Assembly (NCBI GenBank): GCA_021106775.1
Contig: JAIOTL010000099.1
Location: 1-14,497, forward strand
Direction: 5' to 3'
DNA length: 14,497 nt
DNA from: Planctomycetota bacterium
GTDB taxonomy: Bacteria > Planctomycetota > UBA8742 > SKZP01 > JAIOTL01
Shown one piece after another: positions 1 to 10,625 of this stretch. The translations under genes were made by a program, and so were the position numbers. Position 1 is the first letter of the stretch, and the number at the start of each line of letters is the position of its first letter. The notes under the pieces were generated by a model. The model did not search any database, was not told the origin of the DNA, and worked only from the letters and a program-made list of their open reading frames with translations.

Positions 1-391
1 CGGAAGCGCAGACTCAGGTTTTGCAATTTATGACGCGATGAAATTTGTAAAATGTCCAATTATTACGATAACAAATGGGATTTGTGCCAGTGCTGCTGTG
101 ATAATTTTCCTTGGTGGCGACAAAGACAAGAGATTTACGCTGCCCAACGCGCGTTTCCTTATTCATCAACCATCGACGTTTGCGCAGGGGCAGGCGACGG
201 ACTTGGCTATAACAGCGCAGGAAATCCTGAAAATCCGCGAGCAGTACAACACAATTGTATCCGAAGCAACTGGCAAATCGGTTGAGCAGATAACATCGGA
301 TGCTGACCGAGATTTCTGGCTTTCCGCGAAAGAAGCTGTCGAGTATGGTCTTGCGACCAAAGTCATCACAACTCAGGCAGAGCTTGCATAG
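1..391 (+). CDS. clpP: ATP-dependent Clp protease proteolytic subunit (ClpP family), 3' part
   Basis: This is the C-terminal part of a ClpP-type serine peptidase; the reading frame is open from base 2 to the TAG at 389-391, so the start lies outside the window. The visible protein begins inside the conserved Pro-Gly-Gly-Ser loop region (GSADSGFAIYDAM), so about a third of a normal ~200-residue ClpP is missing. Counting from the Met codon at 38, the nucleophile is Ser18 in GICASAAV, the catalytic His is His43 in LIHQP and the Asp is Asp92 in DRDFWLS; all three triad positions are present. The family forms tetradecameric barrels that degrade proteins fed by AAA+ unfoldases such as ClpX. The serine loop reads GICAS where most ClpPs have G-x-AAS, so this could be a divergent paralogue. 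The gene converges on the next one with an 8-bp gap and no terminator hairpin between them. Confidence 0.9.
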   Translation, partial: GSADSGFAIYDAMKFVKCPIITITNGICASAAVIIFLGGDKDKRFTLPNARFLIHQPSTFAQGQATDLAITAQEILKIREQYNTIVSEATGKSVEQITSDADRDFWLSAKEAVEYGLATKVITTQAELA

Positions 392-399
392 AATCTACA

Positions 400-2496
400 T
401 TAGTTGTCCGAGAATACGCCGTAGCCGGTTGTATATTCTTCTATCTTCTTAGCAAATGTGTGCTCTTTATCGTTTTTGGGTGAATTCTCGCTCTCAGCAC
501 CACCGCGATTGTATTCATCTTTATCGCCACCAGCATCTATGAATGCTGCCATGCATGTTGACTGTCTGTCCTTATCTTGTTTATGACCTGCATCACCGAA
601 CGCTCCCGCAGATTTCGAAGTATATTTGTCCTTGCCATCGCCGTCATAAAACACAGAAAAACTCGTGATTGTACTACCGCCAAGCCCAAGACTTTTGATT
701 TCGTAAGTATCATCTCCACTCATATCGACCAGATATGCAATTGATGTGTCCCAGGTTCCTGCACATGCTGCCACCGAAACGTTTTTATATGCATCATTAC
801 CTGCATCATCGAGAAACACACCGATTGCCTGGTGAGGTGCAAAGCCGATGCCATAACGCTGGGAATTGTATATATCATTGCCTTTCTGTGTGTGTACAAT
901 CCCAAGTCCGAAAAAATATCCGCCACCAAGACCGAATTGACCAACATCGAAAGTGTCATTACCACTGCCGTTCAATAAGATACCAACACCGCCCATGCCG
1001 TAACCGCCAGCACCTTTTTGCGGGTGTTTTCTGAAACCAATGCCCACACCCATTGACATGGCATTTGTTTCACCTTTGTCACCGTAAGTCGATGGATATG
1101 GTCCATTTACTTTGTATTTATCGTTTCCTTTTTTGTCGAAGCTAAGCGCGACACCGTTTGTAAGTCCTACGCCAATTGAATATAAATCAGCCTGATATTC
1201 ATCGTTTCCTTTGGCATCATATAGAATAGCGAATCCGTTAAGCGCAAGTCCTTGAGAAAACTCGCTTCCAACGTATTTATCATCACCAGAATAATCTACA
1301 AGCATTGAAACTCCATGTGCAGCGAATGCTTGAGAACCGCGCCAGCTCTGTCTGCGTACGTTGACATCAGTTTCAACGTCGCTTTCATTGAATTTACCTT
1401 TGTTTATTGTTTTTCCCGCTTTCAAACATGGTGCAAAGTATTTGTCATCACCTTCAAGATCGCATATTGCGGCTATGCCACAAATTGCAGATGCTTGAGC
1501 GAATTTCGCATCCTCTATCATATATGTATCATCTCCTTTAAGGTCAATGACAATGCTAACAGGTCTGTCTGCAGTTACCGCAACACCAACGTTATCACCG
1601 TAAATATCTTTGCCTCCCACGTCGATTATTAAAGCAGCTTTACAATTTATATATTCGTTTTTACCTGAACCACCGATGACGATGTCGCCTGCTTCAGTTT
1701 CAATCACAGCAAGAATTTCACCTTTGACTCCATCATATTTTTCCCGTTTACTGGGCATTTTTGTGAGTTTTTCTTGTGTATATTTCAGGAAACCTTGATT
1801 AAACATTTTGCCAGTGCAATAACCTGCATTGAGAAGCTTGATTCGGTTAACTTTATTTCCCCAGTGCAGCATGGAAACATTTTGGTTTGATAGATTCTGC
1901 TCAAAAGCATCAATATAAAGTGTGTGATTGAATGATCTGAAAAACATTGGTGTTGCATCGTAAAGAAATTTCTGAGCATTCACTCGCTTATCTTCAGCTT
2001 CATCAAGCTCCATAAATGCTGCATCTCTCTGTTTTTTTATCTCAACAAGCATATTTTTGAAAAATTTAATCAGCTCTTTTCCTGAACAACCCTTCTCCGG
2101 CATTTTCATTGAGGATTTCTCGCGCTTAAGATTGTAAGGTTTTGCAAGAGTCTCAAGCATTTTACTCACATCATCCTTTGTGCTGTTCTCAAATATCCTG
2201 TCAGTAAGTTCACGAGTCTTTTTATGCGTTGAAAGTGGGTCGTTTAACATACTCATCACAAGCGGACAACTGCCATCATGCTTCATCTGTGTTGTTGTTG
2301 AATTCTTGATAGAATTATTGAACTGCATAAATCTTGACACAAATTCTTTATATTTTCCGTTCAATTCGAATTTTTCGAACAAATGCTCAATCTGTTTCTG
2401 AACTTCTTTTGGAGAATCAACCGGCTTTATTGTTTTTCCCAGTAATAATGTTGAGAAGATAAATAATACTACAAAAGCAAAAAATGATTTTATCAT
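400..2496 (-). CDS. Secreted protein with ~27-residue G-[N/D]-D-x-Y repeats (putative solenoid)
   Basis: Function unknown. I chose the ATG at 2496 because a TCCTCC on the plus strand (GGAGGA as mRNA) lies 7 nt upstream; the in-frame GTG at 2520 has no such site. The 698-residue product opens with a signal peptide (MIKSFFAFVVLFIFSTLLLG). Residues ~30-260 are charged and helical-looking, with scattered Cys. Residues ~270-665 are repeats with the consensus hydrophobic-x-x-Asp-x-x-Gly-[Asn/Asp/Lys]-Asp-x-Tyr, then a Gly-rich stretch. The Gly of each signature falls near residues 278, 295, 321, 349, 404, 430, 457, 512, 539, 566, 594 and 621; spacing is 26-28 residues or exactly 55, i.e. two units with one signature lost. 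That regularity suggests a beta-solenoid, and the Asp/Asn corners could bind Ca2+, but both points are inference. It differs from RTX nonapeptides in period. The last ~35 residues are charged. It lies 62 bp after the helicase gene and is probably in the obg operon. Confidence 0.88.
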   Translation of the reverse strand: MIKSFFAFVVLFIFSTLLLGKTIKPVDSPKEVQKQIEHLFEKFELNGKYKEFVSRFMQFNNSIKNSTTTQMKHDGSCPLVMSMLNDPLSTHKKTRELTDRIFENSTKDDVSKMLETLAKPYNLKREKSSMKMPEKGCSGKELIKFFKNMLVEIKKQRDAAFMELDEAEDKRVNAQKFLYDATPMFFRSFNHTLYIDAFEQNLSNQNVSMLHWGNKVNRIKLLNAGYCTGKMFNQGFLKYTQEKLTKMPSKREKYDGVKGEILAVIETEAGDIVIGGSGKNEYINCKAALIIDVGGKDIYGDNVGVAVTADRPVSIVIDLKGDDTYMIEDAKFAQASAICGIAAICDLEGDDKYFAPCLKAGKTINKGKFNESDVETDVNVRRQSWRGSQAFAAHGVSMLVDYSGDDKYVGSEFSQGLALNGFAILYDAKGNDEYQADLYSIGVGLTNGVALSFDKKGNDKYKVNGPYPSTYGDKGETNAMSMGVGIGFRKHPQKGAGGYGMGGVGILLNGSGNDTFDVGQFGLGGGYFFGLGIVHTQKGNDIYNSQRYGIGFAPHQAIGVFLDDAGNDAYKNVSVAACAGTWDTSIAYLVDMSGDDTYEIKSLGLGGSTITSFSVFYDGDGKDKYTSKSAGAFGDAGHKQDKDRQSTCMAAFIDAGGDKDEYNRGGAESENSPKNDKEHTFAKKIEEYTTGYGVFSDN

Positions 2497-2503
2497 CAAT
2501 ACT

Positions 2504-2509
2504 TCCTCC
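2504..2509 (-). promoter_or_regulatory. Ribosome binding site deciding the repeat-protein start
   Basis: The mRNA-sense GGAGGA sits 7 nt before the ATG at 2496. It makes the upstream in-frame GTG at 2520 an unlikely start and places a signal peptide right at the N terminus. Confidence 0.8.
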
Positions 2510-2558
2510 GAGTTAATCACGTAATATACCGTATTTCAGGTGAATTTCAAGAATTCTA

Positions 2559-5751
<3,193 letters not shown>

Positions 5752-5762
5752 TTACGAAAAAC

Positions 5763-5770
5763 GTTATAAT
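5763..5770. promoter_or_regulatory. Overlapping divergent -10 elements between obg and the exported-protein gene
   Basis: The 67-bp divergent gap contains a perfect TATAAT on the plus strand (5765-5770), about 30 bp before the ATG at 5801, and an overlapping TATAAC on the minus strand (5768-5763), about 30 bp before obg. I see no good -35 box on either strand at 16-18 bp; the plus-strand TTGCCT at 5746-5751 is only 13 bp away. Both transcripts would have very short leaders. Confidence 0.4.
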
Positions 5771-5800
5771 AGCATATTTAACTTAATTTGCGGGATGAAC

Positions 5801-6814
5801 ATGAACAAAATTAGTTATTTCGTCATTATTCTTGGTGTTTTTGTGCTGACGTTCAGCGTGTTAAATGCGCAGGATACTTGCCCCTGGGACCAACATTTGT
5901 ACGAAAACGAATGTAAACAGATGCCTGATTTAAGTGATTTTCTGGCGGGAAAACGATATGTTCTGCCTGCGAGCCCAAATTATAAAGGTTTTATCAATAA
6001 AAAGTACCCAGTTTCTTTGATTTTGAAGCTTCTGCAAAGCGAAGAAGTTGAAATAGCTGCGGATTTGAAGGATTTAAAAACTGATGAGCAGACATTTTTC
6101 ATGTGGATTGTTGATTATGTGAAGAATCGCAAGGCAGACAAGGCAAATCAGCTTGTTCCCACTGATATAAATTATGACCTTGGAAATGATTGGCGGATGC
6201 GCGGTGCAAGTAGCCAGCGTCCCAACGACAAAGTTCAGGTAGAGTTTAAGGAGCGTAAGACCGATGTTTTCAGGCAGGTTATGGGTAAAACTCTTGGAAT
6301 CAAGTCGGATGCTGTATTGTTAACGCCGGGAAATTTTACGCTTGAGTTTTTCGAGGTTTTGCAGGCGATTGAATCAGCAAATTTTAGTAAATTCAATGAG
6401 TTCAGGGCGGAATTGTTTTTTGCATTCGGCGAGGTGTTGACAATCACTGGTTTGAAGCATAATGCGTTTCGAGCGTATCTGCAGAGTGCGGAGTTAACTA
6501 AGAATGATCGCCAACATGAGATTTCTACAATTGCTGCAAGAGAGATAAAACAGTCGATGCGAGCGGATTTTGATAAATTTGAAGACACTTTTTTACAGAC
6601 TCAAAAGGAAGAAGCTCAGAAATTCAATGTTGCATTTACTCTATTTGCGCAAAAGCACGCGGAATCCGGGGAATTCAAGGATTTTGCGAAAATGAAGGCA
6701 CTGTTTCAGGCTGATTACAGCAATGGCAGTAAAAGTTCAGTGCTTTTACTCGTTGGTGCTGGTATTTTTGTTCTTTTGATGCTGATAATATTATCACGTA
6801 AATGCGGCGGATGA
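5801..6814 (+). CDS. Exported protein with C-terminal membrane anchor, unknown function
   Basis: I do not recognise this family. The open frame runs back to 5642, but that extension is antisense to obg and lacks a signal; the ATG at 5801 (or the one two codons earlier at 5795) starts a clean signal peptide (MNKISYFVIILGVFVLTFSVLNA, cleavage likely before Gln). A GGGA at 5792-5795 could serve as a weak ribosome binding site. The ~337-residue mature part starts with two close cysteines (CPWDQHLYENEC), which could form a disulfide in the periplasm, followed by a charged helical body. It ends in one hydrophobic segment (SVLLLVGAGIFVLLMLIIL) and the short tail SRKCGG, so it is predicted to be a single-pass protein with most of its mass outside the cytoplasm. 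Transcribed alone, divergent from obg and convergent with the RNase Z-like gene. Confidence 0.85.
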   Translation: MNKISYFVIILGVFVLTFSVLNAQDTCPWDQHLYENECKQMPDLSDFLAGKRYVLPASPNYKGFINKKYPVSLILKLLQSEEVEIAADLKDLKTDEQTFFMWIVDYVKNRKADKANQLVPTDINYDLGNDWRMRGASSQRPNDKVQVEFKERKTDVFRQVMGKTLGIKSDAVLLTPGNFTLEFFEVLQAIESANFSKFNEFRAELFFAFGEVLTITGLKHNAFRAYLQSAELTKNDRQHEISTIAAREIKQSMRADFDKFEDTFLQTQKEEAQKFNVAFTLFAQKHAESGEFKDFAKMKALFQADYSNGSKSSVLLLVGAGIFVLLMLIILSRKCGG

Positions 6815-6831
6815 AGGTAAATGCTTGATGC

Positions 6832-7866
6832 TCATGAAGCATCGGATTTCTTGGATTTACGCATCAATTTCTCGCGCCAACCCTTGGGTAGTAAAGTTTG
6901 AGGGAATATTTCGCGTGCTTGTTCAAGGATTTCAAGCATTTGATTCGGTGTGTAACGCTCAGAAATGTGCATCAGATAAAGTTTTTTCACACCTGCTTTT
7001 TTCCCGATTTCCGCTGATTCACGTGCGATGAGATGATAATTTCGCTCTGCAAGCTCGATGTCAGCGTTGTCGTACATGCTTTCGCAGACAATTGTTTTAC
7101 ACCCCTGAATCATTTTTTGCAGGTTTTCCCAAGTTTTCGTATCAAGCCTGAAGTCTGTCAGATACGCAATTGAATCACCAGATTTTTCTCGGAATAACCA
7201 TTTTCTGAGATTTCCAACGCTATGTTTATCTTTATCGAAGAAAATATTGTCAGAGTCCGGAATTTCGGGGTTTTTGAGGATCTGCAACCAGCCTCCTGGA
7301 GTTAAGTTCATCTTTCTCAACTTCTTCTCGTCTATTACAGGCAAAGTTTTTTCGCGAACACAAAATGAAAGCGTTGGCGTTTTGTGGTTCATAATGACCG
7401 CATCGATGGAAAACGTTGGTAAATCGAGGATTGTTCGATCATATTCGCGCTCATCGACAAAATGTTTTTGTTCAAAGAGTTCATGCTTCTCAAACCTATA
7501 TGTTGTCAGGGTTTTCTCGCAGCATTCTGTAACAAACCATGAACATTTCGGCTGTTCAAGATTCCACGTAAAACCCATGAATCTGTTGTGTATCACGTCA
7601 ACGGTTCCGCCAGGCACGTAGATATGAACAGGTTCACTGCGGTGATATACCCGGCGAAAGTAATAATCGAAGCCTGCGACATGGTCCATATGAAAATGCG
7701 AGAAGAACAGATAATCTATCCCTTTGAGCTGAGAAACACTGATTTTATCCAGGCAACCTTCACCACAGTCGAACAAAAGCTTTTCAACCGATGCTCCCGT
7801 ATCAACACGCAGATACAAGCAGTTATCGAAGCCTGGACGTCCGAGAATATGAAAATCAATGCTCAT
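6832..7866 (-). CDS. RNase Z-like metallo-beta-lactamase-fold hydrolase
   Basis: This 344-residue protein has the zinc hydrolase motif SHFHMDH (His57, His59, Asp61, His62), a downstream His in VIMNHKTPTLSF (His161), the metal-bridging Asp in YLTDFR (Asp238) and the last ligand His in LYLMHISERY (His300). The stretch HLIARESAEIGKKAGVKK (278-295) matches the HSTA-type helix that marks RNase Z (tRNA 3' endonuclease) proteins and their close relatives. Differences from a standard RNase Z are GEGCL in place of GEGTQ after the first strand and HLIA in place of HSTA, so tRNA 3' processing is possible but another small-molecule or RNA substrate is equally open. The protein has no signal peptide and should be cytoplasmic. 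The ATG overlaps the stop of the upstream lipoprotein gene as ATGA, which implies translational coupling. Confidence 0.85.
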   Translation of the reverse strand: MSIDFHILGRPGFDNCLYLRVDTGASVEKLLFDCGEGCLDKISVSQLKGIDYLFFSHFHMDHVAGFDYYFRRVYHRSEPVHIYVPGGTVDVIHNRFMGFTWNLEQPKCSWFVTECCEKTLTTYRFEKHELFEQKHFVDEREYDRTILDLPTFSIDAVIMNHKTPTLSFCVREKTLPVIDEKKLRKMNLTPGGWLQILKNPEIPDSDNIFFDKDKHSVGNLRKWLFREKSGDSIAYLTDFRLDTKTWENLQKMIQGCKTIVCESMYDNADIELAERNYHLIARESAEIGKKAGVKKLYLMHISERYTPNQMLEILEQAREIFPQTLLPKGWREKLMRKSKKSDAS

Positions 7867-9683
7867 TTCGCATCCTTCATTATTTTGTATAGGTTGATGA
7901 TACTTGAGATATTATGCTGAACATAGTCGATTCTTATGCTGTAATTCGTCGGTCCTCGCTGAAACCCTCCAATAACCCGCTCTGGCTTCGGGAAAAATAG
8001 AACATTTTCCTGTCGAAACTGAGTTCTAAGCTGAAAAAGAATGCTCATTTTAACTGCTTTTAATGCTTCCGCAGCATTTTTCTCGAGTCCGAAATCTTTG
8101 AAAAGTCTGTACGCCGCCAAAATCCCCTCGCTGCGCGTCGCCGTTGGCGTTGAGCGTGGATTCGAATAATAACTTCCGATAATTTCAGGTTTTTTCGGGT
8201 CATTATTCATTGATAACAGCATGGATTTTACGATTCTGATGCTTTTCGTCAAAAATTCTGGATGCTTTTCTTGCCGATGTATTTCGTTCAACGCATACAG
8301 CAACCAGTGGTCGTGATATGTGTCCTCGATAGAACTGTCCTTGTCCCGAATGTTTATGATGTATTTCGCGCCTGCAACCGCTGTTTTGATAAGACTTTCA
8401 TCCTTTGTCAGTGCGTAAATCCGCATAATCCCAAGCAATGCTTCACCAGGATAATACGCGCAGGGATTGTCAATAATCTTGCGTGTTGAATAATATTGCT
8501 TGTGAAACCTGAATTTCCCGTTCTTCTCCTGAATAAGCTGAAACCATTTGCCAATTTTCTTCAAAGTATCAAGATACTCTTCATCACCCGTCTGCTCAAT
8601 GTATTTTGACAGCGCAATTGCTGCGAGCCCGTTCCCGCCAAGCTTCAGAACATCATCCTCAACAATGCAGACCGTGTCATCAGTATAATCCTTCATCTGC
8701 CCAATCGCATAATCGAGTGCTTTTTTCGCAGACTTCAGAAGCTCTTTATCCTTTGTAAGCTCGTAAACTTCAAGCATCGAGTAAATTGTGCCGCAATGCC
8801 TGAGAATGTTGTAACTCTTTGAAGGTCTATTTCTACCGGGGTAATAAGCATAAACAAAGCGTCCGTCGCTTAGAACCATGTTTTTCAGGTAATCACCAGC
8901 AATTTTGTATGCATAAAGAAGGTCGTCGGTTTTTATATTCTTGAAGTGCTGAAACCCTTTCAAAAGCACGATAATACGCTTACCGCCTGTAAAAAAGCTT
9001 TTAATTCCAACCTTCCTCGCATCAAAAGTCTTCAGATTTTTGATATATGCAAGGTTTTGCGTGAACTGAGGCTGCGTTTTCAGGTATTTCAACAATCTAT
9101 CGGCTTCAAGCAGGTTTTCGTCGTCGATAAGATCCAGGGAAATAAGCTCTTCAGGCAGAAAATACATGCTGAATTCATCTTTAATTAAGCCCAGACAAAA
9201 ATACTCCCTCAGGAAATTGATTTCGAATCTTGAGTCAAAACTCTCGATTTCGGTTTCTCTGACGATAAAATCCGTTCGCAATGTGAATTTTCCTTTAATC
9301 GGCAGCACAAGCGAGTTGCGGTCGTTTAGCGCGACAAGTTTACCACTCACAAACATATAAATGTACTTTTTTGTTGGTTTTTCATCGGTTGCTACTGTCA
9401 GAATTACTTTTAGCGGTTGATTCAGCGAAGTTACAGCAGTTGGTACCGTTTTCTGGTCAATCTTGTCCGATTTTAAGTAATCATACAGGATTTTGGTCAA
9501 TGCTTCAAAATCGGCATCTGTTAAATCATTTATTTTCGTTGGATTCTCAAGAGTTTTTGTCGGTACAATTTCGCTTACATCAGTTTTGTCAGAAGCACAG
9601 GAAGTTTGACAGGAAAGCATTAATGTGCTGAAAATTGTTATCAGAAAAACGCTTAGGAATTTAACCTTTTTCTTATATTTCAT
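7863..9683 (-). CDS. Large lipoprotein with predicted alpha/alpha-toroid (six-hairpin-like) domain
   Basis: The exact function is not recognisable. The AAGGA at 9690-9694 is 6 nt from the second ATG of an ATG-ATG pair, so I start at 9683 (606 residues). Residues given here count from the first ATG at 9686. A signal sequence ends in LMLSC (Cys26), a lipobox-like site, so the protein is probably lipid-anchored. Residues ~50-240 form a mixed N-terminal region. Residues ~250-606 are a series of amphipathic helix pairs of the alpha/alpha-barrel kind seen in glycan epimerases, unsaturated glucuronyl hydrolases and related enzymes. Conserved-looking loop motifs are FVYAYYPG (277-284), YYPGE (411-415), YHDHW (457-461), RSEG (518-521) and RIDYVQH (585-591), which would line the barrel mouth. 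A role on an envelope or secreted polysaccharide is inference. It follows the HAD gene by 22-25 bp and overlaps the RNase Z-like gene by 4 bp. Confidence 0.85.
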   Translation of the reverse strand: MKYKKKVKFLSVFLITIFSTLMLSCQTSCASDKTDVSEIVPTKTLENPTKINDLTDADFEALTKILYDYLKSDKIDQKTVPTAVTSLNQPLKVILTVATDEKPTKKYIYMFVSGKLVALNDRNSLVLPIKGKFTLRTDFIVRETEIESFDSRFEINFLREYFCLGLIKDEFSMYFLPEELISLDLIDDENLLEADRLLKYLKTQPQFTQNLAYIKNLKTFDARKVGIKSFFTGGKRIIVLLKGFQHFKNIKTDDLLYAYKIAGDYLKNMVLSDGRFVYAYYPGRNRPSKSYNILRHCGTIYSMLEVYELTKDKELLKSAKKALDYAIGQMKDYTDDTVCIVEDDVLKLGGNGLAAIALSKYIEQTGDEEYLDTLKKIGKWFQLIQEKNGKFRFHKQYYSTRKIIDNPCAYYPGEALLGIMRIYALTKDESLIKTAVAGAKYIINIRDKDSSIEDTYHDHWLLYALNEIHRQEKHPEFLTKSIRIVKSMLLSMNNDPKKPEIIGSYYSNPRSTPTATRSEGILAAYRLFKDFGLEKNAAEALKAVKMSILFQLRTQFRQENVLFFPKPERVIGGFQRGPTNYSIRIDYVQHNISSIINLYKIMKDAK

Positions 9684-9708
9684 CATTTATCCTTACATAA
9701 AGTTTTAT

Positions 9709-10296
9709 TCATACATTTTTGAGTAAATCACGCAAGTCAGCAAGGTTTTCAATTATGAAATCAGCGTTGTCGCAGTCATATTCTTCCCGATTATTTGTGA
9801 TAAAACACGTAAAGCAACCTGCTTTTTGCCCAGCGATAATATCATATTTGAAGTCACCAATCATCAGGGTCTCGTCCGGCATTGCATCAAGCGCGTTGAG
9901 AGCTTTCAAAACCGCATCTGGCTTGGGTTTGTAGGGTGAATCTTCACGGGAAATAAGCACTTCAGGCGTAAAACCGATCAAATCAAGCGTTATCATGGCA
10001 TTTTTCCGTGAGTTTCGAGTCAGTACCGCAATTTTGTATCTTCTTCCGTTAAGAAATTCCATCAACTTCGGATAACCATGATTTGGCGTAGAATTCGTAG
10101 CAGCGTGAAGCTCGTGTTTATCAAGGATTGCCCAAAGTCTGCTCCGCTTGTCTGCATCTTCAACTGTCTCAAGATACTCAAGAATGCTGATTCCAACAGG
10201 CACGTCCATTTCAACTTTGATTGCGTCGAAATCAAGCATCGGCATGGTTAAGGTGCCGTCCATATCGAATAGAAGACAATTTATCCCGGTTAGCAA
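9709..10296 (-). CDS. HAD-superfamily phosphatase (phosphoglycolate-phosphatase-like), TTG start
   Basis: This 195-residue haloacid-dehalogenase-type hydrolase should remove phosphate from a small metabolite through an aspartyl-phosphate. Motif I is FDMDGTLT (nucleophile Asp11, acid/base Asp13), motif II is the Thr in AVLTRNS (Thr93), motif III is the Lys in SPYKPKP (Lys123) and motif IV is MIGDFKYD (Asp148, Asp152). Residues ~20-80 between motif I and II form a small helical cap, as in the phosphoglycolate phosphatase/Gph group; the substrate cannot be read from sequence. Translation starts at TTG: GGAGG at 10302-10306 lies 5 nt upstream and no ATG or GTG is available before motif I. It is the first gene of a three-gene operon. 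Confidence 0.93.
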   Translation of the reverse strand: MLTGINCLLFDMDGTLTMPMLDFDAIKVEMDVPVGISILEYLETVEDADKRSRLWAILDKHELHAATNSTPNHGYPKLMEFLNGRRYKIAVLTRNSRKNAMITLDLIGFTPEVLISREDSPYKPKPDAVLKALNALDAMPDETLMIGDFKYDIIAGQKAGCFTCFITNNREEYDCDNADFIIENLADLRDLLKNV

Positions 10297-10301
10297 ATTC
10301 T

Positions 10302-10306
10302 CCTCC
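10302..10306 (-). promoter_or_regulatory. Strong ribosome binding site supporting the TTG start
   Basis: The mRNA reads GGAGG, then AGAAT, then TTG at 10296-10294. This perfect site justifies a rare start codon for the HAD gene. Confidence 0.8.
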
Positions 10307-10319
10307 GAAATTTCACAAA

Positions 10320-10347
10320 ATTATCCCAGAAATCGGTTAATTTACAA
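10320..10347 (-). promoter_or_regulatory. Probable sigma-70-type promoter of the HAD/lipoprotein/RNase Z-like operon
   Basis: On the minus strand TTGTAA (10347-10342) is followed after 16 bp by GATAAT (10325-10320). It lies between the terminator at 10365-10393 and the ribosome binding site at 10302-10306, giving a leader of roughly 15-20 nt. Confidence 0.55.
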
Positions 10348-10364
10348 TAAATTTCGAATTCCAT

Positions 10365-10393
10365 AAAAAAACCGCCAACAAAGTCAGCGGTTT
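10365..10393 (-). terminator. Intrinsic terminator ending the coiled-coil-protein transcript
   Basis: On the minus strand a 7-bp stem (AAACCGC / GCGGTTT, arms at 10393-10387 and 10375-10369) with an 11-nt loop runs straight into seven T residues (10371-10365). This is a textbook rho-independent terminator, about 230 bp after the stop codon at 10626 and just before the promoter of the next operon. Confidence 0.85.
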
Positions 10394-10625
10394 GGAGAGG
10401 GAAGTACAGCGAATTAACGCTGCACCAATTCTACGTAGTAAATAATATTGTGTTTGAATTAAGAGCTTGCGATGAAATATCTTTTCGATTTTGTTAAAAT
10501 CAATTCGAGATTAGTTCTTTAGACTGAGTGTAACCGAAGTTTTGTTGAGGTTTTCGCGATTGAAGAAAGGTCAATGATAGGATGAATCTGGATGAAAAGT
10601 TGTGGTTTATTTCGTGCCACATAAC
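10394..10625 (-). other. Long non-coding stretch before the terminator; possible structured RNA or 3' UTR
   Basis: There is no convincing open reading frame here (a 16-codon frame at 10472 on the plus strand lacks a ribosome binding site). Near its end, arms GTACAGCG (10404-10411) and CGCTGCAC (10418-10425) form an 8-bp stem with one G-U pair on the minus-strand RNA and a 6-nt loop, only 10 nt before the terminator stem. The stretch is either an unusually long 3' UTR or contains a small RNA gene sharing the terminator. A TATTAT on the minus strand just upstream of the hairpin (10450-10445) could be a -10 box, but no good -35 is visible. Confidence 0.4.

Noticed and set aside
1160..2400. RTX toxin-like calcium repeats in the repeat protein
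   Set aside because: RTX repeats are 9-residue GGxGxDxxx units; here the period is ~27 with a different signature.
6827..6843. Hairpin GATGCT / AGCATC at the convergent gene ends as a bidirectional terminator
   Set aside because: The stem is only 6 bp, overlaps a stop codon and has no T-run on either strand.
7588..7920. Plus-strand 110-codon frame across the RNase Z-like and lipoprotein gene junction
   Set aside because: It is a shadow of two well-supported minus-strand genes with metal-binding motifs and a coupled ATGA overlap.
10472..10522. 16-codon plus-strand frame (MKYLFDFVKINSRLVL)
   Set aside because: No Shine-Dalgarno site and it lies inside a stretch better explained as minus-strand untranslated RNA.
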